Shown in pieces: positions 11,002 to 18,970 of a stretch of DNA of 64,000 nt (its first letter is position 1; the number at the start of each line of letters is the position of its first letter). A model generated the notes under the pieces. The model had not been told where the DNA came from. It worked only from the letters and a program-made list of their open reading frames with translations, and did not search any database. Position numbers and translations under genes: made by a program. Source of the stretch: Bradyrhizobium sp. SK17 (GTDB lineage: Bacteria; Pseudomonadota; Alphaproteobacteria; Rhizobiales; Xanthobacteraceae); contig NZ_CP025113.1 in the NCBI RefSeq assembly GCF_002831585.1, positions 7,703,001 through 7,767,000 on the forward strand. Direction: 5' to 3'.

Positions 11002-11812
11002 TCTGCATCGGGGACTGGCTCCCATCTCTGAGGCGGCATGGGCCCAGATCGAAGAGGAAGCCACCCGCACGTTGAAGCGCCATCTGGCGGCGCGCCGTGT
11101 CGTCGACGTCGACGGCCCCAAAGGAACGGACTTCTCTGCGGTCGGCACCGGCCATCTTACGAAGATTCCAACCCCCGGCGACGGGGTCGAGGCGACGCAA
11201 CGCGACGTCCGCGCTCTGGTCGAGCTGCGGGTGCCGTTCGAGCTCACGCGCCAGGCGATCGACGATGTCGAGCGCGGCTCGAATGATTCCGACTGGGATC
11301 CGCTGAAGGAAGCCGCGCGCAAGATCGCCTTCGCCGAGGATCGCGCGGTGTTCGACGGCTACACCGCCGCCGGCATACAAGGCATCCGCGAGGGCAGCAG
11401 CAATCCGGTGCTGACGCTGCCGTCGAGCATCAAGAACTATCCCAACGTGGTGGCGCAGGCGGTCAGCCAGTTGCGGCTCGCCGGCGTCAACGGACCCTAC
11501 ACGCTGCTGCTCGGCACCGAGCCCTATACCGCGATCGGCGGCGCGACCGACGACGGCTATCCGGTGTTGCAGCACATCCAGCGCCTGGTCGACGGCAAGA
11601 TCATCTGGGCGCCCGCGATCGAAGGCGGCGTCCTGCTGACCACCCGCGGCGGCGATTTCCAGCTCTCGATCGGCCAGGATCTGTCGATCGGCTATCTCAG
11701 CCACTCGGCGACCGCGGTCCAGCTCTATTTCCAGGAGACCATCACCTTCCTGATGCTGACCAGCGAAGCGTCGGTGGTGCTGGCGCCGGAGGCGAAGAAG
11801 AAACCGGCCTAG
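10994..11812 (+). CDS. family 1 encapsulin shell protein
   Basis: A 272-residue HK97-fold protein that assembles into an icosahedral nanocompartment. It has the family N-terminus (NNLHRGLAPISEAAWAQIEE), the middle segment with NDSDWDPLKEAARKIAFAED, the loop PYTLLLGTEPY and the C-terminal TTRGGDFQLSIGQDLSIGY, all close to known DyP-type encapsulins of about 265 residues. The start codon lies inside the last codons of the peroxidase gene (8-bp overlap), preceded by GGAGAGG, so shell and cargo are made together. Shells of this kind sequester oxidative chemistry. Confidence 0.96.
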   Translation: MNNLHRGLAPISEAAWAQIEEEATRTLKRHLAARRVVDVDGPKGTDFSAVGTGHLTKIPTPGDGVEATQRDVRALVELRVPFELTRQAIDDVERGSNDSDWDPLKEAARKIAFAEDRAVFDGYTAAGIQGIREGSSNPVLTLPSSIKNYPNVVAQAVSQLRLAGVNGPYTLLLGTEPYTAIGGATDDGYPVLQHIQRLVDGKIIWAPAIEGGVLLTTRGGDFQLSIGQDLSIGYLSHSATAVQLYFQETITFLMLTSEASVVLAPEAKKKPA

Positions 11813-11891
11813 CCCCATCGGCGTTCACTCTTCCAGAAGCCTCGGGCCAGTCCGGAGACTTCTGTTGATCATCGACGGAGAGGAGCACGCA

Positions 11892-12086
11892 ATGCAGGAC
11901 TACGATCTCTACATCAATCCCAACAAGGCGTCGGTCGGTCTCTATGTTCGCAAGGGCGCGGGCCTTCCCGACCTCGCCGATGCCAAGGACTGGGTGTTCG
12001 ACGGCACCTCGGCGCAGGCCAATCTGCCGCCGCAGCTCGTGAAGGAGATCGACGCCAACGGCCACGCCTTCCGCGACATGGATTGA
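11892..12086 (+). CDS. small hypothetical protein downstream of encapsulin (64 aa)
   Basis: A short acidic protein (MQDYDLYINPNKASVGLYVR...) with an excellent AGGAG ribosome site 6 nt before the ATG at 11892. The N-terminal half looks like beta strands and the C-terminal half contains PPQLVKEIDANGHAF, probably a helix. It has no export signal and no cargo-loading peptide. It follows the encapsulin gene by 79 bp on the same strand and ends before a palindromic repeat, so it may be the third gene of the nanocompartment operon. No family recognised. Confidence 0.65.
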   Translation: MQDYDLYINPNKASVGLYVRKGAGLPDLADAKDWVFDGTSAQANLPPQLVKEIDANGHAFRDMD

Positions 12087-12103
12087 GCGCGGCTGTCGAC
12101 GCC

Positions 12104-12168
12104 AGGAGCCAGTTCCGTTTCGACTGAATCGGAACGGGCACTGGATCCTTGGTTCGAAAGGCCCTAGG
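12104..12168. repeat. interspersed palindromic repeat
   Basis: A module containing AGTTCCGTTTCGACTGAATC and CGGAACGGGCACT as imperfect inverted arms, followed by CCTTGGTTCGAAAGGCCCTAGG. It lies between convergent genes and could act as a bidirectional terminator-like hairpin. Its right end includes the stop codon of the transporter gene (12164-12166). Its middle resembles the CCCGTTC/GAACGGG module in the 3072-3233 repeat. Confidence 0.5.
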
Positions 12169-13450
12169 TCTCGCCGACCTTCACCGGCGCGGTCTCGGGC
12201 ATCAGGCTCATCGCGACGATGCCGACCGCGGCCGCGAGCAGCAGGTACCAGGACGGCGCCAGCGGATCTCCCGTCACGTGCAGCAACCACGTGACCACGA
12301 GCTGCGCGGTGCCGCCGAACGTCGCGATCGCGACCGCGTAGATCGTGGCGAACACGCCGCCGCGGATGTTCTGCGGCAGCGCCTCGGTGAAGGCGGCGTA
12401 GAATGCCGTGAACGGCAGCGATCCGATGAACGACAGGATGCCGAAGCCGAACAGCAGCGACCAGGCACCGGGCTCACGGACGATCCAGAGGAAGGCCGGA
12501 TAGGTCAGCACCAGCACGACGAGCTGCGGCCAGATCATGATCGGCTTGCGCCCCAGCCGGTCGGCGAGCCAGCCGCCCAGCACCGCGCCGATGATCTGAA
12601 GTCCGTTGCTCACCAGCGATACGGTGAAGGCGAGCGACGACGGTACGTGCAGCGTATTCTTGGCGTAGGTCGTCATGTACTGGGTCACATAGGTCGAGAT
12701 CGTGCCGCTCGCCAGAATCATCAACGCCAGCACGATCACGCGGAAATGCCAACGCGCCAGCTTGATATGGTTCGAGCCCTCTATGTTGGCAGCCGCACGC
12801 GCATCATGAGGAACCGTTTCCGGCAGCGTGCGGCGCATCCAGATGCCGAACGGCAGGCAGACGGCGCCGAGCAGGAATGCGACGCGCCAGCCGTAGGCTT
12901 GGAGCATGTCGGGCGCCATCGTGCTGCTCAGGATGACACCGACCAGCGCGCCGACCGTCGCCGCGACCTCCTGGCTCGCAGGCTGCCATGCCACCACCAG
13001 GCCGCGATTCCTGGGTGCCGCGATCTCGACGAGATAGGCCGTGGTCGGTCCGACCTCACCGCCGAGCGCAAATCCCTGCACCATCCGCGCCAGGATCACG
13101 ACGATCGGAGCCGCGATGCCGATGGCGGCGTAGGACGGCGTCAGCGCGATGGTCAGGATCGCGCCTCCCATCAGGGCGAAACTCAGCAGCATTGCCGGTC
13201 GTCGACCGACGCGGTCGGAGAAGATGCCGAGCACGACGCCGCCGATCGGCCGGGTCAGGAAGCCGGCGCCGAAGGTCGCAAGCGACAGCATCAGGCTGCC
13301 GTACTCGCTTTGCGCGGGGAAGAAGGTGTGCCCGATCTCGGTCGCAAAGAAGCTGTAGGTGATGAAGTCGTAGAACTCCAGCATGTTGCCGATGGTCGCG
13401 GCAAACGCTGCGCGCTTGACATCGAATCCCCTGCTCGCAATGTCCGACAA
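12164..13450 (-). CDS. MFS transporter, metabolite/H+ symporter (MHS) family
   Basis: A 428-residue inner-membrane protein with 12 predicted helices. MHS features include ATIGNMLEFYDFITYSFFA in helix 1, the loop motif FSDRVGRRPAMLLSF between helices 2 and 3, RMVQGFALGGEVGPTTAYLVE and WLADRLGRKPIMI in the second half. Relatives carry dicarboxylates, shikimate, proline/betaine or cytosine-like compounds with protons. The start is a TTG at 13450, with GAGAG upstream and no in-frame ATG before helix 1. It is divergent from the amidohydrolase gene, which suggests that it imports that enzyme's substrate. Confidence 0.88.
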   Translation of the reverse strand: MSDIASRGFDVKRAAFAATIGNMLEFYDFITYSFFATEIGHTFFPAQSEYGSLMLSLATFGAGFLTRPIGGVVLGIFSDRVGRRPAMLLSFALMGGAILTIALTPSYAAIGIAAPIVVILARMVQGFALGGEVGPTTAYLVEIAAPRNRGLVVAWQPASQEVAATVGALVGVILSSTMAPDMLQAYGWRVAFLLGAVCLPFGIWMRRTLPETVPHDARAAANIEGSNHIKLARWHFRVIVLALMILASGTISTYVTQYMTTYAKNTLHVPSSLAFTVSLVSNGLQIIGAVLGGWLADRLGRKPIMIWPQLVVLVLTYPAFLWIVREPGAWSLLFGFGILSFIGSLPFTAFYAAFTEALPQNIRGGVFATIYAVAIATFGGTAQLVVTWLLHVTGDPLAPSWYLLLAAAVGIVAMSLMPETAPVKVGET

Positions 13451-13565
13451 CGCTCTCGGTTCCTTGTCTGGCTGTTCGGTGCGAGTATTATTCCTTCGAT
13501 CATGTTAGGCAAGGCATGACGCGCAGCGCGCACCGCATGTGAAGCAAGCGACGAGGACAGATCCG

Positions 13566-14777
13566 ATGCCGGCCGACAAACTCTTCATCAATGCCAGGCT
13601 TGGCGACGGCATGCGCCGCGACATGCTGGTTCGTGACGGCCGCATCGCCGCGATCGAAGCCGCAGGTGAGCGTCCGGCGGGGATCGAGACCGTCGATCTC
13701 GGCGACGCGCTTGTCGTGCCTGGATTCGTCGAGGGCCACATCCATCTCGACACCAGCTTCTACGGCGACACCTGGCGGCCGCATCGTCCCTGCACCAATG
13801 GCTTCGACGTCCATGAGCGGGTTGCGTTCCAGGCCGAGAACATGGCAGCGGCCGCGCCGATGGACGTGCGGGCGCGCAACCAGCTTGATCTCTGCATCGG
13901 ACATGGCACGACGCAGATGCGCAGTCACGTCATGGTCGATGGCTCGGTGGGCCTGAAGTCGCTCGAGACCATCCTCAAGGTGCGCGACGAATATCGGCAG
14001 CTGATCGACATCCAGCTCGTGGCATTCCCCCAGAGCGGAATTCTCAGCAGTCCCGGCACTCCGCAATTGCTCGACGAGGCGATCAGGCTCGGCGCCAATG
14101 CGGTCGGCGGGCTCGACCCGGCGAGCTTCGATCGCGACGTCGAGGGCCATCTCGACGTGGTGTTCGGCGTCGCGCAGAAGCACGGCGTCGATGTCGACAT
14201 CCATCTCCATGACGGCGGCATGCTCGGTGCCTTCGAGGTCGAGCAGATCGCGGCGCGAGCGCGCGCGCTCGGCATGGAAGGGCGCGTCGCCGTCAGCCAC
14301 GCCTACGGGCTCGGCGACATCCCTGCCGATGCGCTGAAGAAGACCGCCGACATCCTGGCGCGTTCGGGCGTCTCGATCATGACCAACGCGCCGGGCAGCC
14401 GGCCGTTTCCGCCGGTCGCCACGCTCAGGAAGGCCGGCGTCACGGTGTTCAGCGGCAACGACAACATCCGCGACTCCTGGTGGCCTTATGGCGACGGCGA
14501 CATGCTGGGCCGCGCGATGATGATCGGATACCGCTCCGGCTTCTACACCGATGAAGAGCTCGCGATCGCCTTCGATATGATCACGACGGCCGGCGCCAAG
14601 GCGCTGCGGCTCGAGGGCTACGGCCTGCATGTGGGAGCCAGGGCCGATTTCGTGACCCTGAACGCCGCACATATCCAGGAGGCCGTGGTTGCGCGGCCTT
14701 CCGGGCGTTCGGTCTACAAAGGCGGGGTGCTGGCGGCGCGGGACAATCGCGTCAACAGGCCGACAGGGCCATCCTGA
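13566..14777 (+). CDS. cytosine-deaminase-like amidohydrolase
   Basis: A 403-residue metal-dependent hydrolase of the amidohydrolase superfamily, CodA-like branch. Metal ligands appear as HxH in EGHIHLDTSF, a later His in VDIHLHDGG, VSHAYGLGD and the Asp in FSGNDNIRDSWWPYGDGDML, paralleling the FGHDDVFDPWYPLG segment of cytosine deaminase. Such enzymes deaminate or hydrolyse cyclic amides and N-heterocycles in the cytoplasm. The exact substrate is open, because the Glu of the E. coli HCDEIDD motif is replaced. The ATG at 13566 has GAGG upstream. A longer start at 13539 is possible. Confidence 0.82.
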   Translation: MPADKLFINARLGDGMRRDMLVRDGRIAAIEAAGERPAGIETVDLGDALVVPGFVEGHIHLDTSFYGDTWRPHRPCTNGFDVHERVAFQAENMAAAAPMDVRARNQLDLCIGHGTTQMRSHVMVDGSVGLKSLETILKVRDEYRQLIDIQLVAFPQSGILSSPGTPQLLDEAIRLGANAVGGLDPASFDRDVEGHLDVVFGVAQKHGVDVDIHLHDGGMLGAFEVEQIAARARALGMEGRVAVSHAYGLGDIPADALKKTADILARSGVSIMTNAPGSRPFPPVATLRKAGVTVFSGNDNIRDSWWPYGDGDMLGRAMMIGYRSGFYTDEELAIAFDMITTAGAKALRLEGYGLHVGARADFVTLNAAHIQEAVVARPSGRSVYKGGVLAARDNRVNRPTGPS

Positions 14778-14796
14778 ACTCGCCGCCGCGCCGCGG

Positions 14797-15792
14797 TTAG
14801 TCCCTGCCGGACGACCGGCTCCGGTTGAACAGCAGATAGAGCGCGTGCGGATTGGTGGTCAGGTAGCGCCAGAACAGCCGGCGCGGCTCGAGCCAGAGAC
14901 GCCAGGCCCATTCGAGCCCAACGATCTGCATCCATCTCGGCGCGCGCGGCCGCGAGCCGGACAGGAAGTTGAACAGTCCGCCCGAGGTCTTGATGACGCC
15001 GACATTGGACAGCAGCGGCATGAATTCGTCGACGAAGGCCTGCTCGTAGGGCACGCCGAGCGCGACCCAGAGGAAATCCGGCGCCAGGGCATTGATCTCG
15101 TCCACCTTGGCCCGCAGCGCGTCGCCGCGCAGATAACCGTGCGAATGGCCGACGATCTTCAACGCCGGATACGCCCGGCGGACATTGGCGATTGCCGCCT
15201 TGTTCTCGGCCTCGTTGGCGCCGAACAGATAGAAGGTCAGCCCGAGCGCTTCCGCCTTGCGCGCGACGTCATGGAACAAGTCGGTGGTCGCCACCCGCTC
15301 GGGAAGCGGCTTCGACGACCGCAGCTTTGACACCATGACAAGCGGCTGCCCGTCGGCATTGATCAGATCCGCGGTGCGAAACAACCGATCGGTCATCGGC
15401 TCGGTCGAGCAGCGCGACAGCACCTCGCCATTGGCGGAGGTCAAATACAGAGGCCGGCTGACACGCCGGTTCGGGTACACCACCCCGACCATGAAGTCCG
15501 CGGTCTGTTGGCGATCGAGCACGGCGAGCCGCAGCCCTCCGACGGTTGCCCGGGGGACATCGGCGGTCGCCGCCCTGCCGGCAGGGTTGATGCGCCGTTC
15601 CGGCAGGCCGTTCGGCATCAACGATCCAGCTGGCACGTACGCCGAGACCGCCGGTTGCCCGCCACGCTGACTGTCGCAAATCCGGACAGGCGGAGCAGCT
15701 GTGCCCGAATTGAGACGCCGGGGCCATGCGCGATCGGCCTGCGAAGGCAAGATTGCGTCGGAAACGCGGGCGTTTTGGTCGTGACTCGGCAT
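14797..15792 (-). CDS. WecG/TagA/CpsF-family glycosyltransferase
   Basis: A 331-residue protein whose C-terminal 200 residues match the WecG/TagA fold (GT26). Recognisable parts are NADGQPLVMVSKL, LTFYLFGANEAENKAA, the core PDFLWVALGVPYEQAFVDEF and GGLFNFLSGSRPRAPRWMQ. These enzymes add N-acetyl-mannosamine-type sugars to lipid-linked intermediates at the inner membrane. The N-terminal 100 residues are less conserved. The start is set at the ATG at 15792 (GGAG about 10 nt upstream). The frame remains open to 15981, but that stretch reads as noncoding. It marks the left border of the exopolysaccharide region. Confidence 0.85.
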   Translation of the reverse strand: MPSHDQNARVSDAILPSQADRAWPRRLNSGTAAPPVRICDSQRGGQPAVSAYVPAGSLMPNGLPERRINPAGRAATADVPRATVGGLRLAVLDRQQTADFMVGVVYPNRRVSRPLYLTSANGEVLSRCSTEPMTDRLFRTADLINADGQPLVMVSKLRSSKPLPERVATTDLFHDVARKAEALGLTFYLFGANEAENKAAIANVRRAYPALKIVGHSHGYLRGDALRAKVDEINALAPDFLWVALGVPYEQAFVDEFMPLLSNVGVIKTSGGLFNFLSGSRPRAPRWMQIVGLEWAWRLWLEPRRLFWRYLTTNPHALYLLFNRSRSSGRD

Positions 15793-16101
15793 CTCAGTAG
15801 CGGCTCCAGGGCTAACAGGCCCTTGACTGCAATATCCGGTCCACGCCGCCCGCCGGACCTTGCAGGCGCGATTTGCCCATGCTGTAAAGGAATTGTTAAA
15901 GATGCCGACTGCCGCTGCGTGAGACGACAGAAGCAGCGAATTCCTGCCAGGGCGGGACGTTCCACCAGCAACAAGGCGCAAAGATCGATCCAGTACATTA
16001 ATCCAAATCGTATTCCGACGATGCCGGTGGCGGCCGGCCTTTGCTATAAGAGGACCGCCGCTTTGCCGGCGCTTTGAAATTGTTATTTTGCCTGGTCACA
16101 C
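15793..16101. other. 309-bp divergent intergenic region
   Basis: Lies between the WecG-type glycosyltransferase gene (minus) and the acetyltransferase gene (plus), so it should carry both promoters. AT-rich patches occur around 15890-15905 (GGAATTGTTAAAG) and 16070-16095. I see no clear operator, RNA or terminator. Confidence 0.4.
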
Positions 16102-17232
16102 ATGAATAAGAATGATGACGCGTTCGATGTCTGCATCGACGACGCATTCGACTTCTTATCCGAAGATTATGCGGAGCTGTTCGGGAGATCGGACGCCACC
16201 GCCTTTCAACATCCGCTGTGGCTGGACAGCCTGTATCGAAAACTCGCTCCCGCCGCGGCGGCAAAGCCGCTGATCGTGGTCGTTCGCGCTCGTGCAACCG
16301 GCGCGCTGGCGGCGGTGCTGCCGTTGCTGCGCGTGCGCCGCGGACCGATGCGCACGATCGAGTTCGCCGACCTTCGCGTGTCCGACTATCTATCGCCGGT
16401 CTGCGCCGCCACGACGTTCGCCGACCTGCTTCAGGACCGGCACGCCTGCGAGCGACTGCGACGGCTGCTGCGGCCGTTCGATCTGCTGCGCATGCCAAAA
16501 CTGCTCGATGCCAGGATGCCGATCGAGAATCTGCTCGGGGCCCCTCACCGCAGCCTGATGGATACAAATGCCTATGCCACTGTCCTGGTCGCGCCGTTCG
16601 AGCAATGGCAGATCAGTGCCTTGGGCCGATCCTACCAGAAGGAGCTGGCAAAGAAGTGGCGCCAGATCCAGAAGAAGGGCGAGCTCGCCTTCTCATGTTG
16701 CGACGACAGCGTCTCGATCGGCGCGGCCATGGAGGTGATGAGGAAGTTTCGCGGCCCGCGGTTTCAGGCGCAGGGCGACGGCGACCTGTTGCAGCGCCAG
16801 GAGTACTTCGATTTCTATTCGGACGTGGCGCTTCGCGGCGTCGGCTCCTTTGTCCGGCTCTATGCCATGAAGATGGACGGCAACGTCATCGCCACCGCCC
16901 TTGGACTGGTCCACCGGGACAGCCTTCTCGTCGTCATGACGGCGTTCGACATCGAGGGATACAAGAGCCAGTCGATCGGTGCGCTGATGTTCGAACGGGT
17001 CGCGCAGGATTGCATCGAGCGCGGTGATCGGATTCTGGATTTCACCATCGGCGATGAACCCTACAAGAAGCATTTCGGGGGTCAGCCCACGCCGATGTCG
17101 AGCGTGACACAGGCCGGCAGCGCGGCCGGCGCCATAGCCCTGTTTGCGCTGAAGCAGGCGCCCTGGATCAAGCAGGCCGTCAAGCGCGTGACCGACTTCG
17201 GGCCGATCCGCACCTCGACCGGCACGCACTGA
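16102..17232 (+). CDS. GNAT-fold acyltransferase (CelD/BcsL-like)
   Basis: A 376-residue cytoplasmic protein of the Acetyltransf_6 type. The first half holds a degenerate GNAT domain (FQHPLWLDSLYRKL, IVVVRARATGALAAVLPLLR). The second half holds the better conserved FemAB-like GNAT domain, with KELAKKWRQIQKKGEL and LDFTIGDEPYKKHFGG, the signature of this family. Members occur in cellulose and exopolysaccharide operons and are thought to acylate sugar precursors, though few have been tested. Only a weak ribosome site is seen at the ATG. It converges on the FAD oxidoreductase gene 60 bp downstream. Confidence 0.82.
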   Translation: MNKNDDAFDVCIDDAFDFLSEDYAELFGRSDATAFQHPLWLDSLYRKLAPAAAAKPLIVVVRARATGALAAVLPLLRVRRGPMRTIEFADLRVSDYLSPVCAATTFADLLQDRHACERLRRLLRPFDLLRMPKLLDARMPIENLLGAPHRSLMDTNAYATVLVAPFEQWQISALGRSYQKELAKKWRQIQKKGELAFSCCDDSVSIGAAMEVMRKFRGPRFQAQGDGDLLQRQEYFDFYSDVALRGVGSFVRLYAMKMDGNVIATALGLVHRDSLLVVMTAFDIEGYKSQSIGALMFERVAQDCIERGDRILDFTIGDEPYKKHFGGQPTPMSSVTQAGSAAGAIALFALKQAPWIKQAVKRVTDFGPIRTSTGTH

Positions 17233-17291
17233 CGCGCGGAGACTGTTTGACCCGATCGTGTCGCGCTGGCAGCCGCGAAGGCAAGTAGCTG

Positions 17292-18512
17292 CTACCGGAG
17301 CGCGCCGCGAACGCGCATGACCCATCCCGGATGGATCCGGTCCACCCGATGCGTGATCATGCGGCGCAGGAAGTGCAGTCTGCGCCGCATGCTCCAGCGA
17401 GCATCGGTGTTCGAGGTCAGGGCCTGGCGGAAGCGCGCCAGTTGCAGCGAGTGCCGGTCCGCGGCAAGCTTGTCCCGATCGGAATAGAACTGCGCGATCT
17501 TCTCGATGCCCATGCCTTCGGTCTCGAGCCAGCGCGGCAGATACTCCGTGCAAAGACGTTCGACATCGACCAGCAGGCGGCTCACGCCGGTTCCCGCCGC
17601 CGGACAGTTGGTCTGAAACGCATCGCCGATCAACACGACGCCCGGCTGCAGATGCCCCTCGGTCACGGACAGATCCATGACCCAGTTCTTGACCTGGCCG
17701 ACGATCTGGAAATCACCGAGATAGGGCTCGAGGCCCGGCATCAGGCGGAGCAGCGTTTGTCTGGTGTCGCGGCGCAGCTCGCGCATGATCGGATCGGTCG
17801 GATCGCGGAACATGAACAGGTTTGCTCGCATGCCGCCCGACATCGGAAACAGGCTGAGGTAATCCACCCCGTCGGCCGCCTCCTTGCCGTAGCAGGTCAG
17901 CGAGTCGAAACCGAACGGCGCGTTGTCGGGCCGCGCGATCGTGAAGCCGAACGTTACCGAATGTCGCGCGGCAATCATCTGCCGGCGCATGCCGAGATTG
18001 TGGCCAAGTGCGCTGGCCATGCCGGTCGCCAGGACGACCAGACGCGAGACGACGCGCGTCCCGGAAGCCAGCGTCAGCTGCTGACGATCCTCGCTGCAAT
18101 GGACATCGGTCACCTGGTCGAGCAGGAAGCTCGACGCATCAGGCGTCAGGCTGCGTGCCATGTCGACGAGGTTGGCATAGGAAATTCCATAGGACCGGCC
18201 GACACTGATATCGACCAGCCTGCCGCCCCTGATGTTGAGCGACCGGTCATACGACGATGCGACCGCCTTGACCTCGTCGATGAATCCCAGGCGACGCAGG
18301 ATATCGATCTGCCGTCCGGCAATCTTTTCGACGCGGAATTCATCCGGTGGAATCTGGCGCTTGTCGATCAGGAGGACCCGGTACCCGGCTCGGGCGAGGA
18401 CAGCTCTGGCGAGCGAGCCTGCCAGGCCGGCGCCGACGATGGCGACGTCCGTCTCGATGACCTCCGCCGCCCCAATCGCGGCCGGCATGGTCGTGGTTTC
18501 CTCGGCAATCAT
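17292..18512 (-). CDS. FAD-dependent oxidoreductase (monooxygenase/geranylgeranyl-reductase-like)
   Basis: A 406-residue flavoprotein. The N-terminal dinucleotide-binding fold TDVAIVGAGLAGSLARAVLA starts near residue 21. The second FAD contact LIGDAFQTNCPAAGTGVSRL is near residue 290. This is the layout of aromatic hydroxylases, tryptophan halogenases and geranylgeranyl reductases. No CxxC, heme or membrane segment is evident. The start ATG at 18512 has GGAG 8 nt upstream, while the frame open to 18689 lacks such a site. It is embedded between polysaccharide genes on the opposite strand, so a role in modifying a lipid carrier or sugar is possible but unproven. Confidence 0.8.
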   Translation of the reverse strand: MIAEETTTMPAAIGAAEVIETDVAIVGAGLAGSLARAVLARAGYRVLLIDKRQIPPDEFRVEKIAGRQIDILRRLGFIDEVKAVASSYDRSLNIRGGRLVDISVGRSYGISYANLVDMARSLTPDASSFLLDQVTDVHCSEDRQQLTLASGTRVVSRLVVLATGMASALGHNLGMRRQMIAARHSVTFGFTIARPDNAPFGFDSLTCYGKEAADGVDYLSLFPMSGGMRANLFMFRDPTDPIMRELRRDTRQTLLRLMPGLEPYLGDFQIVGQVKNWVMDLSVTEGHLQPGVVLIGDAFQTNCPAAGTGVSRLLVDVERLCTEYLPRWLETEGMGIEKIAQFYSDRDKLAADRHSLQLARFRQALTSNTDARWSMRRRLHFLRRMITHRVDRIHPGWVMRVRGALR

Positions 18513-18970
18513 GATGTCCGCTCCGACGGCCAATGGCCGCACAACCGCAGTTTGCACCACAACTGCAATTTGCTTGCCGCGCCGCCGCCGGACCGAACGA
18601 ACGCGATGAGTTCCATTATTGAGGTTAACGACAGCGCCCGGAGGGCGACCGGCAGCTCGCGGCATACGGCTTGCACAGAGAGCGGCCATGAAACCGATCG
18701 TTTGGAGGCCGCGCAGCGCGACGGCGGATCAATGCGCGGCTGCGGGGCGTCATCGCTTGCCGTTGGCACCCGGAAGCAGTGCAGCGGCGCTGTTGGACTG
18801 GACGCTGGAGCACCAGTCAAGCTGCGCCGTTTGGAGACAGCAAGACAGGCGACGTTCCAGAATGAAGCAACGCGACATGCTGGCAAGATTCACCGCGGCG
18901 TGGTGCCCGCAAGCCCGCCAGCAGGAACGGAATTTTAGCAACAGAACATTAACACTCCCGACTTCACGGA
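18513..18970. other. 458-bp divergent intergenic region
   Basis: Separates the FAD oxidoreductase (minus) from the flippase (plus). Open frames here are antisense or low quality. The segment 18930-18960 (AATTTTAGCAACAGAACATTAACACTCC) is locally AT-rich and is the likeliest promoter site for the flippase gene. No hairpin terminator or known RNA is seen. Confidence 0.4.

Noticed and set aside
12149..13519. Plus-strand frame of 456 codons opposite the transporter
   Set aside because: Composition is that of an antisense shadow (Arg/His/Gln/Asp rich), and the minus-strand protein has clear family motifs.
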